A DNA stretch of 64,000 bases from Alentia gelatinosa (GCA_950022655.1 OX465583.1:64012306-64076305); one strand, 5' to 3'. Positions 1-10,424 are shown, counted from the first letter of the stretch. The notes: a model not told the origin generated them from the letters alone. Numbers and translations are program-made.

Positions 1-810
1 AAATATCAATTCCGGAGTGATAAGTAAACGTTCCTGGCCTCGTAAACGACTGAGGATAGTCCACAGTCTCCCACTTGGGCAGAGCTCGAGCCCTTCCCTC
101 ACACCAGGCAGATATAAAGCTCCTCACAAACAGGTCAACAAGTACACAGGTATTAAACTCCCATGTCCCAGTTCGGCCCACAGGTGAAACTCCGCAGCGA
201 CCGTCAACTTCTCAACTCTTAACACACGTCCTAAAGTAGCCTCACCATATATAGAAAATCCTTTAAAAACAACATGTCTATATTTACTTTGAAAATACCA
301 ACACCACAAGGGTAACCAGGAATATGTCTGATGTGGTTACATTGCGGCTATTGATTGTATTGTACAATGATTTAAACTCAGATGCTATAATGTCATTAAG
401 AAGGGTTAATAGATTAGTAGCCCGTCAAGTGGCATGTTCTCATGTGGCAGGGCAATTTTCTCCCACGGTCGTTAACCCTTTGTTGCCCGAGGCTGTGGCG
501 GCGTGATACGAGAAAAGATAGGCCAGAGCCTGGGTCGACTCGGGCCCATCCATTAGCGCTCACCCTTGTCAAGTGCCTGCATTCTTGAAGAGTTGATGCT
601 AATTCATGCATAGTTTATAAGAGTGCAAGTGTTCCCCAATCTACTTGTCACAACGCTTAAATGTTGCTGCAGGAAAATGGTACCTCGAATAATTGTCATT
701 GCGAACCGATGATTCATATTTAACAGAAAAAAAGGTTAAACAGCTTATGTTTTACATGTTGGTGTATTTATCTGAAATTTGCAGATATATGTTTATGCCA
801 CCCAGTATTA
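1..810. other. No gene or repeat recognised
   Basis: Both strands carry only short frames of about 60 codons with no recognisable domain. Composition is ordinary and I see no tandem repeat, inverted repeat or copy of the families found elsewhere in the window. Confidence 0.4.
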
Positions 811-814
811 AGTA

Positions 815-970
815 ATCTCGACATGGTTTATCATGGGTATCATCTCACCCTGGTACTTTTTTCCCATAGACTCAACTTTGAGAACTCATACTCTACGCCC
901 ATGGAGTATTGTAGAAAAATATTCAATGGAGGATGATGTCGCACATTTTGGGGCTGAGATAAAAATGAAA
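815..970. mobile_element. Family C fragment
   Basis: The stretch holds a CATCTCACCCTGGTA-like end followed by the usual CCCATAG and ACTCATACTC internal words of family C. It reaches an inverted GGGGCTGAGATAA-like end near 965. It is diverged, and no adjacent hairpin survives. Confidence 0.5.
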
Positions 971-1034
971 TATCAATTCATAAAATTCATATTCATTTGG
1001 GTATTCATAAAATATTAATTTTGGTTTCCTATAT

Positions 1035-1328
1035 TATCTCACTCGGCTTTACCCCCGCAACCAAAACTCATGGCATATTTATACAGAACTACATCGAGAT
1101 TTTACGATTCGAGTGTAGTTCTGGATTTATCTCACCCCTTAGATACCCCTTAGATAGTATCAGAATATCGAAATAGTTCGAATATACCTAGCATATCCAA
1201 ATCACGTCATCTCACATTCACTATGCCACGGCCGTGGCGTAGTAGTGTCACTTTACGGGGGTGATCGTTGAGTATTTTTTCCTAATGTTATATCCATGGC
1301 GAAGCTTGTACCAGGGGTGAGATAATGT
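1035..1328 (+). mobile_element. Family C element, long variant
   Basis: The right end reads CCAGGGGTGAGATAA and the left end is a degraded TTATCTCACTC. Inside are a palindromic CCACGGCCGTGG word and ACGGGGGTGATCGTTGAGTA. The same internal words recur inverted near 29.23-29.46 kb, and partly near 31.15-31.45 kb and 46.45-46.9 kb, so this is a dispersed non-autonomous element about 290 bp long. No coding capacity is visible. Confidence 0.6.
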
Positions 1329-1640
1329 TAATGGCTCTAGATCTCGATGCGGTTTCTTACTAATACCGTGCATACGAACACTTCTGCGTTCACCACGAAA
1401 GGGATAAAATAGACCAGACATGTTTTATTGGAATTCAATGCTCTGTAGGGCGCTGTATCGGTTGCGTGGTTGCCAAGCCTCACCTAGTCTGCCCTTAGAA
1501 AACCATTATTAAATCACATTGCTGACTGAGTCGGCGGATCTATTGATAGATGCTCCAGGAACCGAAACTCCAAATGCCACATGGTCTGAGGTTGGCTCCA
1601 TGGTAGGTTCGATGGACCACAAGTGTCCTTCCCAGTAACG

Positions 1641-1711
1641 ACCTCTCTGTCTCTGTCCCTGTCTCTGTCTCTGTCTCTGTCTCTGTCTCTGTCTCTGTCT
1701 CTGTCTCTGGC
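1641..1711. repeat. (TCTCTG)n microsatellite
   Basis: About eleven near-perfect hexamers of TCTCTG. The alternating Arg-Asp and Glu-Thr open frames on the minus strand are translations of this repeat and are not genes. Confidence 0.95.
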
Positions 1712-1904
1712 TCCGTCAGCCCCTCCCCCCTGAGGCAAGGATCTGGGTCTGCGCTTGACTGACGCCCCATCCTACCGTGTCCACTACCAAGTCACTGGTT
1801 ACTGGACAACTCGAAGCGCAACGATTTTTTTTGATTTTTTAATAATCAATGTAGCATCGGCTTGCTAGAGAGGTATTTATGCCATGTTTCATTAATTCAA
1901 GCGA

Positions 1905-2045
1905 AACGAACCCGACCCATAGTTCTCATGAGAACTCGACCCGTTTTGGAGAACTCGACCCGCAAAGTCATGTGAGCTACAGGACGTCTTTTGTGTCCAC
2001 TCCTCACTGCTCCGGGAAGTCAACCCGTTTTAGATACTTTTGGTA
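1905..2045. mobile_element. Family R fragment
   Basis: Several copies of the word GAGAACTCGACCCG and a terminal GTCAACCCGTTTT are shared with the fuller family R element at 19172-19797. Only part of the element is present. Confidence 0.5.
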
Positions 2046-2369
2046 GCTCAAGTTTAGATAATGAAGTTCATGAATGATTGATATTGATCAGGATCATAAT
2101 GCATTGCAATATGTATCCTCTCTCTGACAGGCTAAGGCTTAAGGGAGTGTAGGGTCAGGGATAGCATATTTGCTGCAATGTATTGGTCTGGTTAAGCACC
2201 TTCACCGCCTATGGGATTCTTACCGCGATAGATCATGGTATGTCAGCAATAGATCTTGAGGCATCGTGGTGGTGGAGCACCAATATATACACACAACATC
2301 CCGAAAAAGTACACAGGAGGCGGTACGACATATTGTGACACTGTAAAATATTATCGTAAAACTGGATGA

Positions 2370-2489
2370 GTTTTAATCTTGGCCAACGTATACCAGGACT
2401 GGAGTTTGGCAAAGTGACTTCATGAGGCGAAGCCGAGTGAAGTCCGGAGCCCAAGCTCCAGGAGTGGAATGCAGCGGCCAAATTAAAAC
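2370..2489. repeat. Foldback hairpin beside C2 module
   Basis: The arms start GTTTTAATCTTGGCC and end GGCCAAATTAAAAC. They pair imperfectly around a centre containing GAGGCGAAGCCGAG. The same centre motif is found in the hairpins at 4.0, 34.7 and 42.6 kb. Confidence 0.7.
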
Positions 2490-2504
2490 GAATCAGGTTT
2501 TGAA

Positions 2505-2655
2505 TTTATCCTACCCTGTCTCCTCGATTTTGGAATATTATGTGATAACAATTCTGTATGCCACTAGTGACATATAAAACTCTGTATGCCAGTCAGCGTG
2601 GCATACGGAAACTCAGTGTTAAGCCTATGGGATTTTATATTAGGGGTAGGATAAA
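2505..2655. mobile_element. C2 module
   Basis: The ends TTTATCCTACCC and GGGGTAGGATAAA form a terminal inverted repeat. Internally there are repeated CTGTATGCCA words and the TTAAGCCTATGG word shared with family C. It lies beside the hairpin at 2370-2489, and the two together interrupt a family G copy. Confidence 0.7.
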
Positions 2656-2729
2656 AGAAGATATACCAAGATATAACACTGCAAATACATTGTGTTGGTG
2701 GAACCAGCACTTAAGGCTCAGGGGAGTAT

Positions 2730-2793
2730 AGGGTGGGAGCGGTAAGAGAGGCACGCTGAGGCAGAGGTGGGTGGGACAGGGGACTGAGGCCAG
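2730..2793 (-). mobile_element. Family J end fragment
   Basis: Reads GGACTGAGGCCAGTCTGAG, matching the hairpin-forming left end of family J (TAGACTGGCCTCAGTCC on the opposite strand). The other end and a target duplication were not found. Confidence 0.4.
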
Positions 2794-3033
2794 TCTGAGC
2801 CCATCCCACACTCCACCCTCGCAATCAGTCCGTTAAAGACCTGGGACCCACACAGGGACCCGAACGGCAATTTCATGATTAAACAGAAACGAAGTGACCT
2901 GTTGAGGATGCCCGAGGGCGAGAGGAATCCCACACCACCCAACTCCCCGACTGGATCACAGAGTAAGAGGAAGCGATCACGTCGGAAAGAAGAATCGAGT
3001 CACTCCCGGCCTCCAGAGCACCACGAGCGCAGA

Positions 3034-3260
3034 CCTGGGGCCTGTTTAATAATCTAGCATCGGAGATGAAGACCCTTTTCTGTACCTTATACAAGGGTTA
3101 TCGTTTGATAATGTTTAAGTTTGTTCGCTAAGACAGTAATAGCCGTCCATGAGGTCGTCCATAAGTGTTGAATTAAGTTGATCCACATTATCGTTGGGTC
3201 TCTATGGCATACAGAAAAGGGTCTACATGTACCAGCCTAGATTATTAATCGGGCCCCTGG
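3034..3260. mobile_element. Family P MITE-like element
   Basis: The inverted ends are CCTGGGGCCTGTTTAATAAT and ATTATTAATCGGGCCCCTGG. A second, larger copy lies at 31694-32086 and a right half at 60158-60240. It is about 227 bp with no coding capacity. I could not settle the target duplication. Confidence 0.65.
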
Positions 3261-3264
3261 TGTT

Positions 3265-3640
3265 TCCTAGAATGGGACAGAGGATACGGCCCCTGCTCTA
3301 TTCACACAGGATACCTGCATCCTGTACGGTGTCTGCATTCATATGTGTGTGCTTTGTACAATGTCGTTCGGCCACCAACCTTCAGGTATTAACTTGTTAG
3401 CTTGCGGTGGATTTCCTATGTCTATTCAGACCACCAACAGGATTATATCCCTTTGCACGAGTAAGGCATTATAGTGTAAGCCCAAATCCGCTTATGTCCC
3501 TGTACCCACACGGTCCCTGAAACAGGAAAGGCGTCACTAAAGATAGCAAGTTTTTTCTTGTGATAAAGCAATTTTTCTGTAGAAAATGTACCCGTCGTTG
3601 AATTACTTCCTTCTCTGTTTTCTATCAGTTACTCAGATAC
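3265..3640. other. No gene or repeat recognised
   Basis: Short frames only. No repeat shared with the rest of the window was seen. Confidence 0.35.
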
Positions 3641-3905
3641 AGTGGATATACCCCCTGCTTTCCACTTATATTTTGGCACGTAGATATTGTGTTATTGAGT
3701 TTGCCATCTTCCCCTCGACGCCAAACAAAACACCAGGTGGTGGGTCCAGTTATCGATGGATTTTATGGCTACCCAGAGAGTTATTTTAGTTCATAATTTT
3801 CTATAGATTATAACAGTAGATAATAGTGGTTGTCCCCCGACTACAGTGGTGTCACCCTACAATTTCCTGGTGGATGATGGCAGAACTAGCATCAACACTG
3901 TCCTG
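3640..3905. repeat. Family X, diverged copy 1
   Basis: Words such as GACGCCAAACAAA, CGACTACAGTGG and GTAGAACT-like strings occur in the same order at about 36880-37135. This is an old dispersed or duplicated segment. It keeps no open frame across the shared part. Confidence 0.4.
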
Positions 3906-3968
3906 TACACAGGGATACAAGTTTGCTGTCAACTGACAGGGTGAAGAAGTAAAGAAGAAACCAACAAG

Positions 3969-4085
3969 TTTTGGTCAAAGTCGTTCTTCACGAGTTTGAT
4001 GCGGAGTGATATGAACGAGGCGACAGCTGAGTGAATATCACGTAGCATTCAAACGAGTTGCAGAATGACTTCTTTGACCAAAAAG
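3969..4085. repeat. Foldback hairpin of family C
   Basis: Imperfect palindrome. The outer arms are GTTTTGGTCAAAG and CTTTGACCAAAAA, and the inner arms carry CGAGTTTGATGC against GCATTCAAACGAG. The loop region contains GAGGCGACAGCTGAGTGAA. It abuts the C module at 4100-4243. Confidence 0.75.
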
Positions 4086-4099
4086 AGTTGCTTTCTGTA

Positions 4100-4243
4100 T
4101 TTATCTCACCCCTGTACACACTAGAAGAATGGACAACACATAGGATATTAGCCGTGGAGAACGGACTGAAATACTTGTAGGGGCACGGAGAACAAGTTAC
4201 CAATGTTAAGCCTATGGAAATTTATTCCAGGGGTGAGATAATA
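4100..4243. mobile_element. Family C module
   Basis: Clear terminal inverted repeat, TTTATCTCACCCCT against AGGGGTGAGATAATAA. About 144 bp long and joined on its left to a hairpin. Related modules with the same internal words (ACACACTA.AAGAATGGAC, CTTGTAGGGGCA) occur at 20.7 kb, and inverted at 28.5 kb. Confidence 0.75.
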
Positions 4244-4249
4244 ACCAGA

Positions 4250-4660
4250 CTTTGTGTGGCTAGAAAAGCATGTTCTTTACTTAAAGGTGCCACAACGATG
4301 AGGTTGATACAGAAATTTATATCAACAGCAAGGTCTATGCTTATTTATTATATCCTTTGACCGTAACGACAAAATGACGTACTAATCATCCACCCCATGC
4401 ACTAGTGCAGTTCAGGTTTTTTTTGATACCTTAAACTCTCCGTGTCTTCTCGTATTACGAATAAATATAATAGCTGTATAATAATTCCATACCATAGCTG
4501 AAGTAAATTGCACAGACTTGCTATAGGCAGCACAATTTGGTCTAGACGCATGCAATTTGGGTGCCATATTTGCTCTTGCATTACCTCTCCCAGCTGTGTA
4601 TTTCGATCGCTAGCTCTTATGAACGCAAAGTTCAATAAGTGCATATTCCTTCGATCTTCC
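4250..4660. other. No gene recognised
   Basis: Overlapping frames of 92 and 117 codons occur on opposite strands, show no domain, and run into family N-like sequence on the right. I regard them as chance frames. Confidence 0.35.
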
Positions 4661-4664
4661 AGCA

Positions 4665-4760
4665 CTGGGATTTCAGTCAGCGAATGTATTACGAAGCCAA
4701 TCTTGAGTGTTTTACAGAGCCGCCTGTCCACAAAACCCATCAAGTCGCCATACATTCTCT
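4665..4760. mobile_element. Family N end fragment
   Basis: The segment around ACAGAGCCGCCTGTCCACAA matches the end of family N copies at 5.6, 49.45 and 50.15 kb. Confidence 0.45.
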
Positions 4761-4904
4761 ATGGGGACTTGGTATACGATGGATAACAAAATAAGTGCGA
4801 TTTCCTGGTTAGTGTCCGATAAAGGAGCAGCCCTGGTCTGAAACCTTGGACCTTGAAACTTGTACTATATTCAAATTCTATATGTCATGTCACAATCCCT
4901 TTGG

Positions 4905-5062
4905 GGTCATCCACAAAGTACATACGCACTGAGGGGGGTTGGGGTCAAAAATTTTGGACACTTTTTGTATGCCCCTATTTTTTTTATTGCATACAAGTTT
5001 GGGAGGGGACGGGGTGGTCAAAAATTTCAGAAATTCTGCATACATACTTTTTTTACGGCACC
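4905..5062. mobile_element. Family M MITE-like element
   Basis: It has a GGGGTCATCCACAAAGTACA end followed by runs such as GGGGTCAAAAATTTTGG and an internal GCATACAA word. Related sequence occurs inverted at 45.92-46.04 kb and diverged at 51.48-51.61 kb. It is non-coding despite three overlapping open frames. Confidence 0.5.
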
Positions 5063-5404
5063 TACTGTCGCACTGTCATCTCACAATCCCTTGCTGTCGC
5101 ACGGCCTCGGTTCATGGCATATATTCCCACAATGCGGACCTGGATGATATTAAGAGATAATGATCTACATTAGGTTTGTGATAATGGCCTGGATTCTGTT
5201 AGTGATAACCCAAGACGATACAGCGGGCATGCGGTCAAGTGTTGATCTCTATTCCAGGTAGACACGTGTGGAGATACTGAAGTAGCAGCCATGGACTACG
5301 ACTTGCAGACAGGACAGGAAAACTCGTATTGAATTACAGCACCTATGGTGAGTTTCCGTTTCAATCCTTGACTTTACTGTCCATTGTATACAAGGTCCCC
5401 ATTG
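5063..5404. other. No gene or repeat recognised
   Basis: No supported feature was seen. Confidence 0.3.
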
Positions 5405-5740
5405 AAAATGTATTGGGACTCATTATATAACCTGTCAGATACCATAATTGTGGTATACGGATTCTAATCTGTGGTATACGGCCTTCTAAACCATGATATA
5501 CGGGAAAATAGTCCCTTTCTGCTACAGAACAAAAAATAGTTCCTATTGTGATACCCTTTAATATGGCAATTACTGGGTTTAATCTAAACAACGATGGTTT
5601 TGCAGACAGGCGGCTCTGTAAACTCTGTAAAAGGTTGACGTTGTAATACTGTATTATACAATTGCTAGCGAAAGTGTATTACTACGCGTCAACAACTCGT
5701 GGTTTACCGGCCACCTGTCCACAAAACCATCGATTATTAT
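5405..5740 (-). mobile_element. Family N element with foldback end
   Basis: Reads inverted relative to the copies at 49388-49715 and 50105-50372. Shared words include GTGGTATACGG repeats and TTTCTGCTACAGAAC. One end, about 5595-5735, is an imperfect palindrome from GGCGGCTCTGTAAA to GTGGTTTACCGGCC. No coding capacity is visible. Confidence 0.6.
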
Positions 5741-5956
5741 CTATTTATATAAGGATCAATATTTTCTAAACTTTGATAGGCGAATACACGAATTTTTCAA
5801 TTTTGACGATTAGGAATGAAATGTTATTAGAAATAACTTTCGAGTTAAAACCGATATAACAATTGTAAACCAAAACAAGGTAAAGAATACCCCAATGAAG
5901 GAGATCAGACAGATATTATTACAGCCCAGTTCGAGCTCCTGTATTGCTCAAGATTA

Positions 5957-5994
5957 GCCGACGTTTCGGAGGGTAATTAGTCCTTCTTCAGGGC
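5957..5994 (-). ncRNA. Hammerhead-ribozyme-like core
   Basis: On the minus strand the order is GCC, CTGAAGA, a short stem II region, GAAAC, GTC, GGC. CTGAAGA fits the CUGANGA core and GAAA plus GUC fit the rest. GCC and GGC can pair as stem I, and a GGA/TCC pair can form a weak stem II. Stem III would be only the self-complementary ACGT, as in minimal type I hammerheads described from Penelope-like elements, which act as dimers. The stems are short, so activity is unproven. I see no reverse transcriptase beside it. Confidence 0.4.
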
Positions 5995-5999
5995 GGGAA

Positions 6000-6430
6000 T
6001 ACAGTAATAATGACAGAATACACAACCGCCGAGCCTTTTATACTCAGAATTGTTTCAATCAATAGAAAATTTGTACCACAGAATTTCAGGAAAAAGGATT
6101 GGATTCTGTATCTTTATTCTATATATGGCATGTGACTAATTTTTAGTTGAGGCAGCAAATCTCAATGCCTCTCTTCGTAATTTAAAGGACAACGTAGCTA
6201 TAAGGTCAGCTAGCTTCAGAAACCTGTCTTACAGGCTTCGGTTCCCAGAATACTAACTGCCAACAAAATCATGTAGATATTTGACTTTCAGAAAGCGTAC
6301 CGAGATTTATATGGAAATAAGGGAAAACAGGATAGGGATTGTCATTTCAGGCCTTTGTCCTATAACGAGGCGAAAGGTCATAGTTATAGGCAAAAGATTG
6401 AGAATAGAATCGCTACGGGTTCACTCACTA
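6000..6430. other. No gene recognised
   Basis: AT-rich intergenic sequence without a recognisable repeat, apart from the start of family E material on its right. Confidence 0.3.
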
Positions 6431-6431
6431 C

Positions 6432-6775
6432 GTCTTCCTATTATTATATACCCAAAAACACCCGGGAAAAAAACGACATTATATTTACTTACCATGCCAT
6501 TGCTCTTTCACTACATCACATTGAGCCCTAACATTATTTATACTGCCCCCCTAGCAGCGGGGAGTATTTCATAGACGTTAGGTAATATGAAAATCATTAA
6601 TCATTTAAAACGCCCTTTTATTAACTTTACAAAGACCACAAAGACTACTGCAATTCATTACGGCCCGCTGTCACAGCGGGCGCGAACATTATTTATTCTA
6701 CACCCCTAGCAGCGGGCAGTATTTCATACATGTTCGGTCATAGGTGTATAGTATTTATATAGAACCTCCTGACCA
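6432..6775. mobile_element. Family E modules, probably two overlapping
   Basis: Begins TATTATTATATACCC and contains two copies of the CCCCTAGCAGCGG..AGTATTTCATA block. The second ends GGTCATAGGTGTATAGTATT. The GCCCGCTG...CAGCGGGC word is internally palindromic. A D-type hairpin follows immediately at about 6795-6900. Confidence 0.55.
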
Positions 6776-6794
6776 TGCTGTACAAGGTATAAAA

Positions 6795-7050
6795 CGAGAT
6801 TATAACTTACCGTTTGTACGGAACGAGGCGTTTACGCCGAGTTCCATACGAACCGTATATTATTATCGAGTTATATATTTACTATATACCCGAAATTAAT
6901 GAAATTGTTAACTTGATTTGGTCTAACAACTAATTTGTTTTAGTCTATATGTACGGAACAGTGTTCCGTATTTTGCCGTACTGTTCCGTATGGTATCTTT
7001 ACGTTATACGGCAAGACACTACATATTTCCAGTATATTCGGCCTGGATAG
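6795..7050. mobile_element. Family D unit: hairpin plus module
   Basis: The hairpin centre reads GAACGAGGCGTTTACGCCGAGTTC, with arms ACCGTTTGTACGG and CCATACGAACCGT. A module starting TTTACTATATACCCG follows and carries GTACGGAACAGTGTTCCGTA. Better copies lie at 8920-9256 and 14645-14990. Confidence 0.6.
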
Positions 7051-7309
7051 GTAGCAAATTATGATATGATCAGTAGGAAAAGTAGGTCAGGCATAGTATA
7101 CACCGTGCTAGCTGGAGTGGTTAGATCGTGCACATCCTTGTACTTGTAGTTGCGTGAGACAGTGGCAGGTGGTGGGGCTGGGTACGACAATGTAAAACAT
7201 ACACACCTCCACGCATATGTACAGTACATATGTTCAGTATGTACGACAGCGCGCAGCCCATCTGTCACAGCAGGCAGGTTTATGTCCATTCCGTAGATAG
7301 GGTTTTACG

Positions 7310-7454
7310 TAGACTAGCTCCAGTCCCTGCATCCTATGGCTACCCCGCCACCCACCTCACCCCTCCTCGCTGGAATATACCTGGGTCTGTCAGGCGTCCA
7401 AATGTGGCAAAGTAGTTTTATTTTTTAATAATGTCCATACTCAAAGCAAGTCTA
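7310..7454 (+). mobile_element. Family J short copy, 145 bp
   Basis: Starts TAGACTAGCTCCAGTCC and ends CAAGTCTA. The flanking 9-mers are GGTTTTACG (7301-7309) and GGTTTAACC (7455-7463), identical at seven of nine positions. This fits the perfect or near-perfect 9-bp duplications around the other J copies. Inside is CTGCATCCTATGGCTACC, the unit expanded as a minisatellite at 47.8 kb. Confidence 0.6.
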
Positions 7455-7671
7455 GGTTTAACCTTGTGAAGAGTATAACGTATGTATATTTAGCAAGGGA
7501 TGCAAGATTTCCGATAAACGACGGAGATCTGACGTTTCATGTACACTGGCAATACGAGAACATATATCAGAGCCGTTCTGTTCTAAAATAATGCTATAAG
7601 TGCTTATTTTTTTAAGAAGTGTTCTAAAATTCCGATCTTTTCCTCAGTCTCGACTTTAATCCCTGACTCAA

Positions 7672-7953
7672 GGATGGCAGTTTTCCTTTTTTCCAAGGAA
7701 ATCCTTGTTTTTATTTTCAGTTTATAAATTTATATTTTCTTGTATAAAACAAAAAAGAATGAACGAAAATTCTTGAGGAAAACAAAGATAGAATAAATCT
7801 AACCATATTCACACCAATAAACAGTGGGTCAAACCTCCCCACACACCTCAGTCCCATTCTATGACCAATAACGATATTTTCTCGGTCCCTCTGAGGCAGT
7901 AAATTCCACATGAACAATATTTCCTCTTTTCTTTATAACCCCAACTGACACCC
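7672..7953. mobile_element. Family B MITE, invaded by J at its end
   Basis: Starts GGATGGCAGTTTTCC and ends CCCCAACTGACACCC. Inside are CCAATAAACAGTGG and TCTGAGGCAGTAAATTCCA, words shared with copies at 9.26, 16.6, 33.0, 43.9 and 55.2 kb. A J element sits within its right terminal repeat, and the last bases of the terminus reappear after J at 8398. Confidence 0.7.
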
Positions 7954-8397
7954 TAGTCTGGCCTCAGTCTCTGTGTCCTACCCCTCCACCCCTTCTGAGT
8001 GACACAGGGACTGGTCTCATCCGTAATCGGCCGTGTAGACTGGCGTGATTTTGCGCCACACTCCCCAAGCAGAGGTCTGGCTACTGGTCAGGATATCTGC
8101 TGGGAGATTGATACCCTCTCTCTTCGATCTCAATCGAGACATAATCAGGAGTAGGCGAAATATATTGCTATGACAACACAGGCAGCCAGAGAACTGGAGG
8201 AGGGGAGGGGGGAGGGGTACAGGGAGGTATAGGGTTACAGGGAGTGGCTTGGGGCTATAAACAGGAGATTCTGGTCAGAGTGGACAAGTCTTTGATTCAT
8301 GGGCCAGTCAGAGAAGGACACATGCTATAATGAATTGTATTCCGATTTTCTTAAATCATTTAATGAATGTTCATAATCAAAGACTTGAGCAAGTCTA
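7954..8397 (+). mobile_element. Family J copy, 444 bp, perfect 9-bp TSD
   Basis: The termini are TAGTCTGGCC and CAAGTCTA. The direct repeat CTGACACCC flanks it at 7945-7953 and 8398-8406. Close to each end is a small hairpin (CTGGCCTCAG at the left; AGACTTGAGCAAGTCT at the right). The internal segment GGTCAGGATATCTGCTGGGA is shared with the 30 and 47 kb copies. No open frame is conserved among copies, so the element is non-autonomous. Nine-base duplications point to a Mutator-like transposase, including the Rehavkus/Phantom-type groups, as the mover; that assignment is inference. Confidence 0.75.
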
Positions 8398-8409
8398 CTG
8401 ACACCCCTA

Positions 8410-8914
8410 CAGTATTGCACAGCCCTGCCAGCAGCCCCGTGCAGCGTGGGAGGACTTGTCAAAGCTTGTCACCGTCTCTCATTTGCTCGGTGTATACATT
8501 ACTATCTCCCTATAGTACAGAGTCCCTCTCTGTCTGAAGCCCCGGGCGCTTACCAATACACACAGCTGGAACGTGTATACCTCCCTCTGACACAAACTAT
8601 ATAACATCAACTACAACTAGAAAAGAAGGAGTATGTCTGTGTTTTGGCATTGGTTTTGATCATGCTGCAGCCTACCATGAATGATTCAGAACCCATGTGA
8701 AGCAGTTTTTAACCCGAGTAATTCCCCGTGGTTACAGATGTCACAACTGGCTCCAGGGGGTTGTAGTACTAGGTCCGTATCACCCGGCAAGATAGAAACA
8801 CAATGAGCAAAACATGGACAAGGCAGTCGCCCGGGCCTCAGTCCATGTCTGTACAGAGATGGTAATACAGTAATCAACCTTTGTGATAGAGCTAAGAAGT
8901 GTATAGGGTCTGGA
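8410..8914. other. No gene or repeat recognised
   Basis: No supported feature was found between the J copy and the D unit. Confidence 0.35.
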
Positions 8915-8919
8915 AATTA

Positions 8920-9256
8920 CTATATACCCATGCCGTATATACTGTAAATACACACCGTTTCGGCATATGACGTAAAAATACTGTACGGACCAGTGGTCCG
9001 TACACCAAAATACGGACCACCTTGCCATATACATTTATTAAAAATTTTGGTTGTTAAGAAAAATTAAATTGATTTTTTTTTTATAATTTCGGGTATATAG
9101 TAAATATATAACGTCCAACCATGCTTGTACAAGTCACAGAACTCGATGATAATTTACCGTTTGTACGGAACTCGGCATAAATGCCTCGGTCCTTACAAAC
9201 CGTAAATTACCATCTCGTTCTGTGAATTGTACAGCATGGTCAGGACGTTCTATATA
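8920..9256 (-). mobile_element. Family D unit: module plus hairpin
   Basis: The module begins CTATATACCCATGCCG and ends near GGGTATATAGTAAATA (about 9108). The hairpin, about 9112-9250, has arms GACGTT...CATGCTTGTACAAGTC against its inverted partner, and a loop around GGCATAAATGCC. The direct repeat AATTACT lies at both outer edges (8915-8921 and 9256-9262), so module and hairpin look like one inserted unit. Related to 14645-14990 in the opposite orientation. Confidence 0.7.
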
Positions 9257-9261
9257 ATTAC

Positions 9262-9425
9262 TTGGCAGTTTTCCTTCTTTCCTAGGAAATACTTATTCTC
9301 ATTTACAGTATATACGGTTCTTTTTTCTTGTGTAAAACAAAAGAGAGAACAAATTGTGATACCAATAAACAGTGGTTCAAACATACCCTGGAATTTTATT
9401 GAATCTTCACTCATAGTCCAGAACT
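9262..9425. mobile_element. Family B fragment
   Basis: Starts TGGCAGTTTTCCTTC and carries the TTTTTTCTTGTGTAAAACAAA and CCAATAAACAGTGG words. The right half of the element is missing. Confidence 0.55.
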
Positions 9426-9439
9426 CACATTTAGCCTGA

Positions 9440-10420
9440 CTTTAAACATGATTTATGAGAAAGAAAACATCAAAAATGAAACCAGACACATTATCTAAAT
9501 TGATTCAATATGGAATATATATGTCAATAAAGCCCCTACTCTTATCTTTAATATGGCATCTTTTGCAAATCTGTATCTTATTTACAGCCTATAAGTTAGG
9601 AAAATCTTTGTATACGAAGTAAAAAAATAAGTGCTTTTTAGTCCGCTATATGGTTGCTCGGCCACTCGTCTCGTCATTTGAGTTATTCATACGAAACTAA
9701 GTGATGTACTGCTATGGACGAGGTCCAGCGACCTATCGTATTCAGGAAACTGCGGCCTCTGCACAAAGACCCTGATCTCCGGAGCTCTGTTCATCAGGAC
9801 AAAATACATAACATTCAGTACGGGAGAGGGAATATCAACCATGTACACAATTGAGAGGATCTTTGTGAATCATATTTGATTATGTATACTCATCCACTTG
9901 TAGATATTTCATGAAAGGGAGGGAGGGGAGCTCCTTCAAAAATGTCTTTCTGAAAATGGGGATTGCTCAATCTCTTTTTCCCAGTATTTATCAACAAAAA
10001 AGATAAATGGGGTAGTTCCAATGCAAACCATCATCCTGAATAAATTACACCCAGGAATTGGTATTAAGATAAAATGTATATACCTTACTGATACATACTC
10101 GCATATGTACATTTTTATCTTGTCATATACCTTCGAATATAAGTATTTGATGAATTACTTATGGAAACGTGACAATGTCCGAGCTGGATTCAAAGTGTGC
10201 TGATACATCTATTGACATCTTACGGGAAATTGAGCATGGAATACTCTCCAAACACAATTTTTACTCTTTTTTTCCCTTCAACTCCCATGATCTATGTGCA
10301 CATAAATTAGCAGTACATCATAACTAAGTCAGTGCTATATTTTCAGCCAATCAGAACGTGTATTCAAAATAGGGTAGTACATCACTTTATACCACCATAC
10401 TCTGCTGGTATATATTTAAT
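9440..10420. other. AT-rich stretch without recognised features
   Basis: Only short frames, no shared repeat, and no splice or promoter pattern that I would defend. Confidence 0.35.
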
Positions 10421-10424
10421 TTTA

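Larger units (their letters stand above)
2185..2712 (-). mobile_element. Family G element, interrupted
   Basis: The right end has the family G terminus, in the plus strand GTTGGTGGAACCAGCACTTAA. The body holds the GGTGGAGCACC and ACACACAACAT words typical of the family. Between about 2350 and 2660 the element is split by a hairpin plus a C2 module; G sequence resumes at ATACCAAGATATAAC. Non-autonomous and probably TTAA-flanked. Confidence 0.65.

Noticed and set aside
1514..1770. Open frames encoding Arg-Asp and Glu-Thr repeats
   Set aside because: They are translations of the TCTCTG microsatellite in two frames, with no real protein context.
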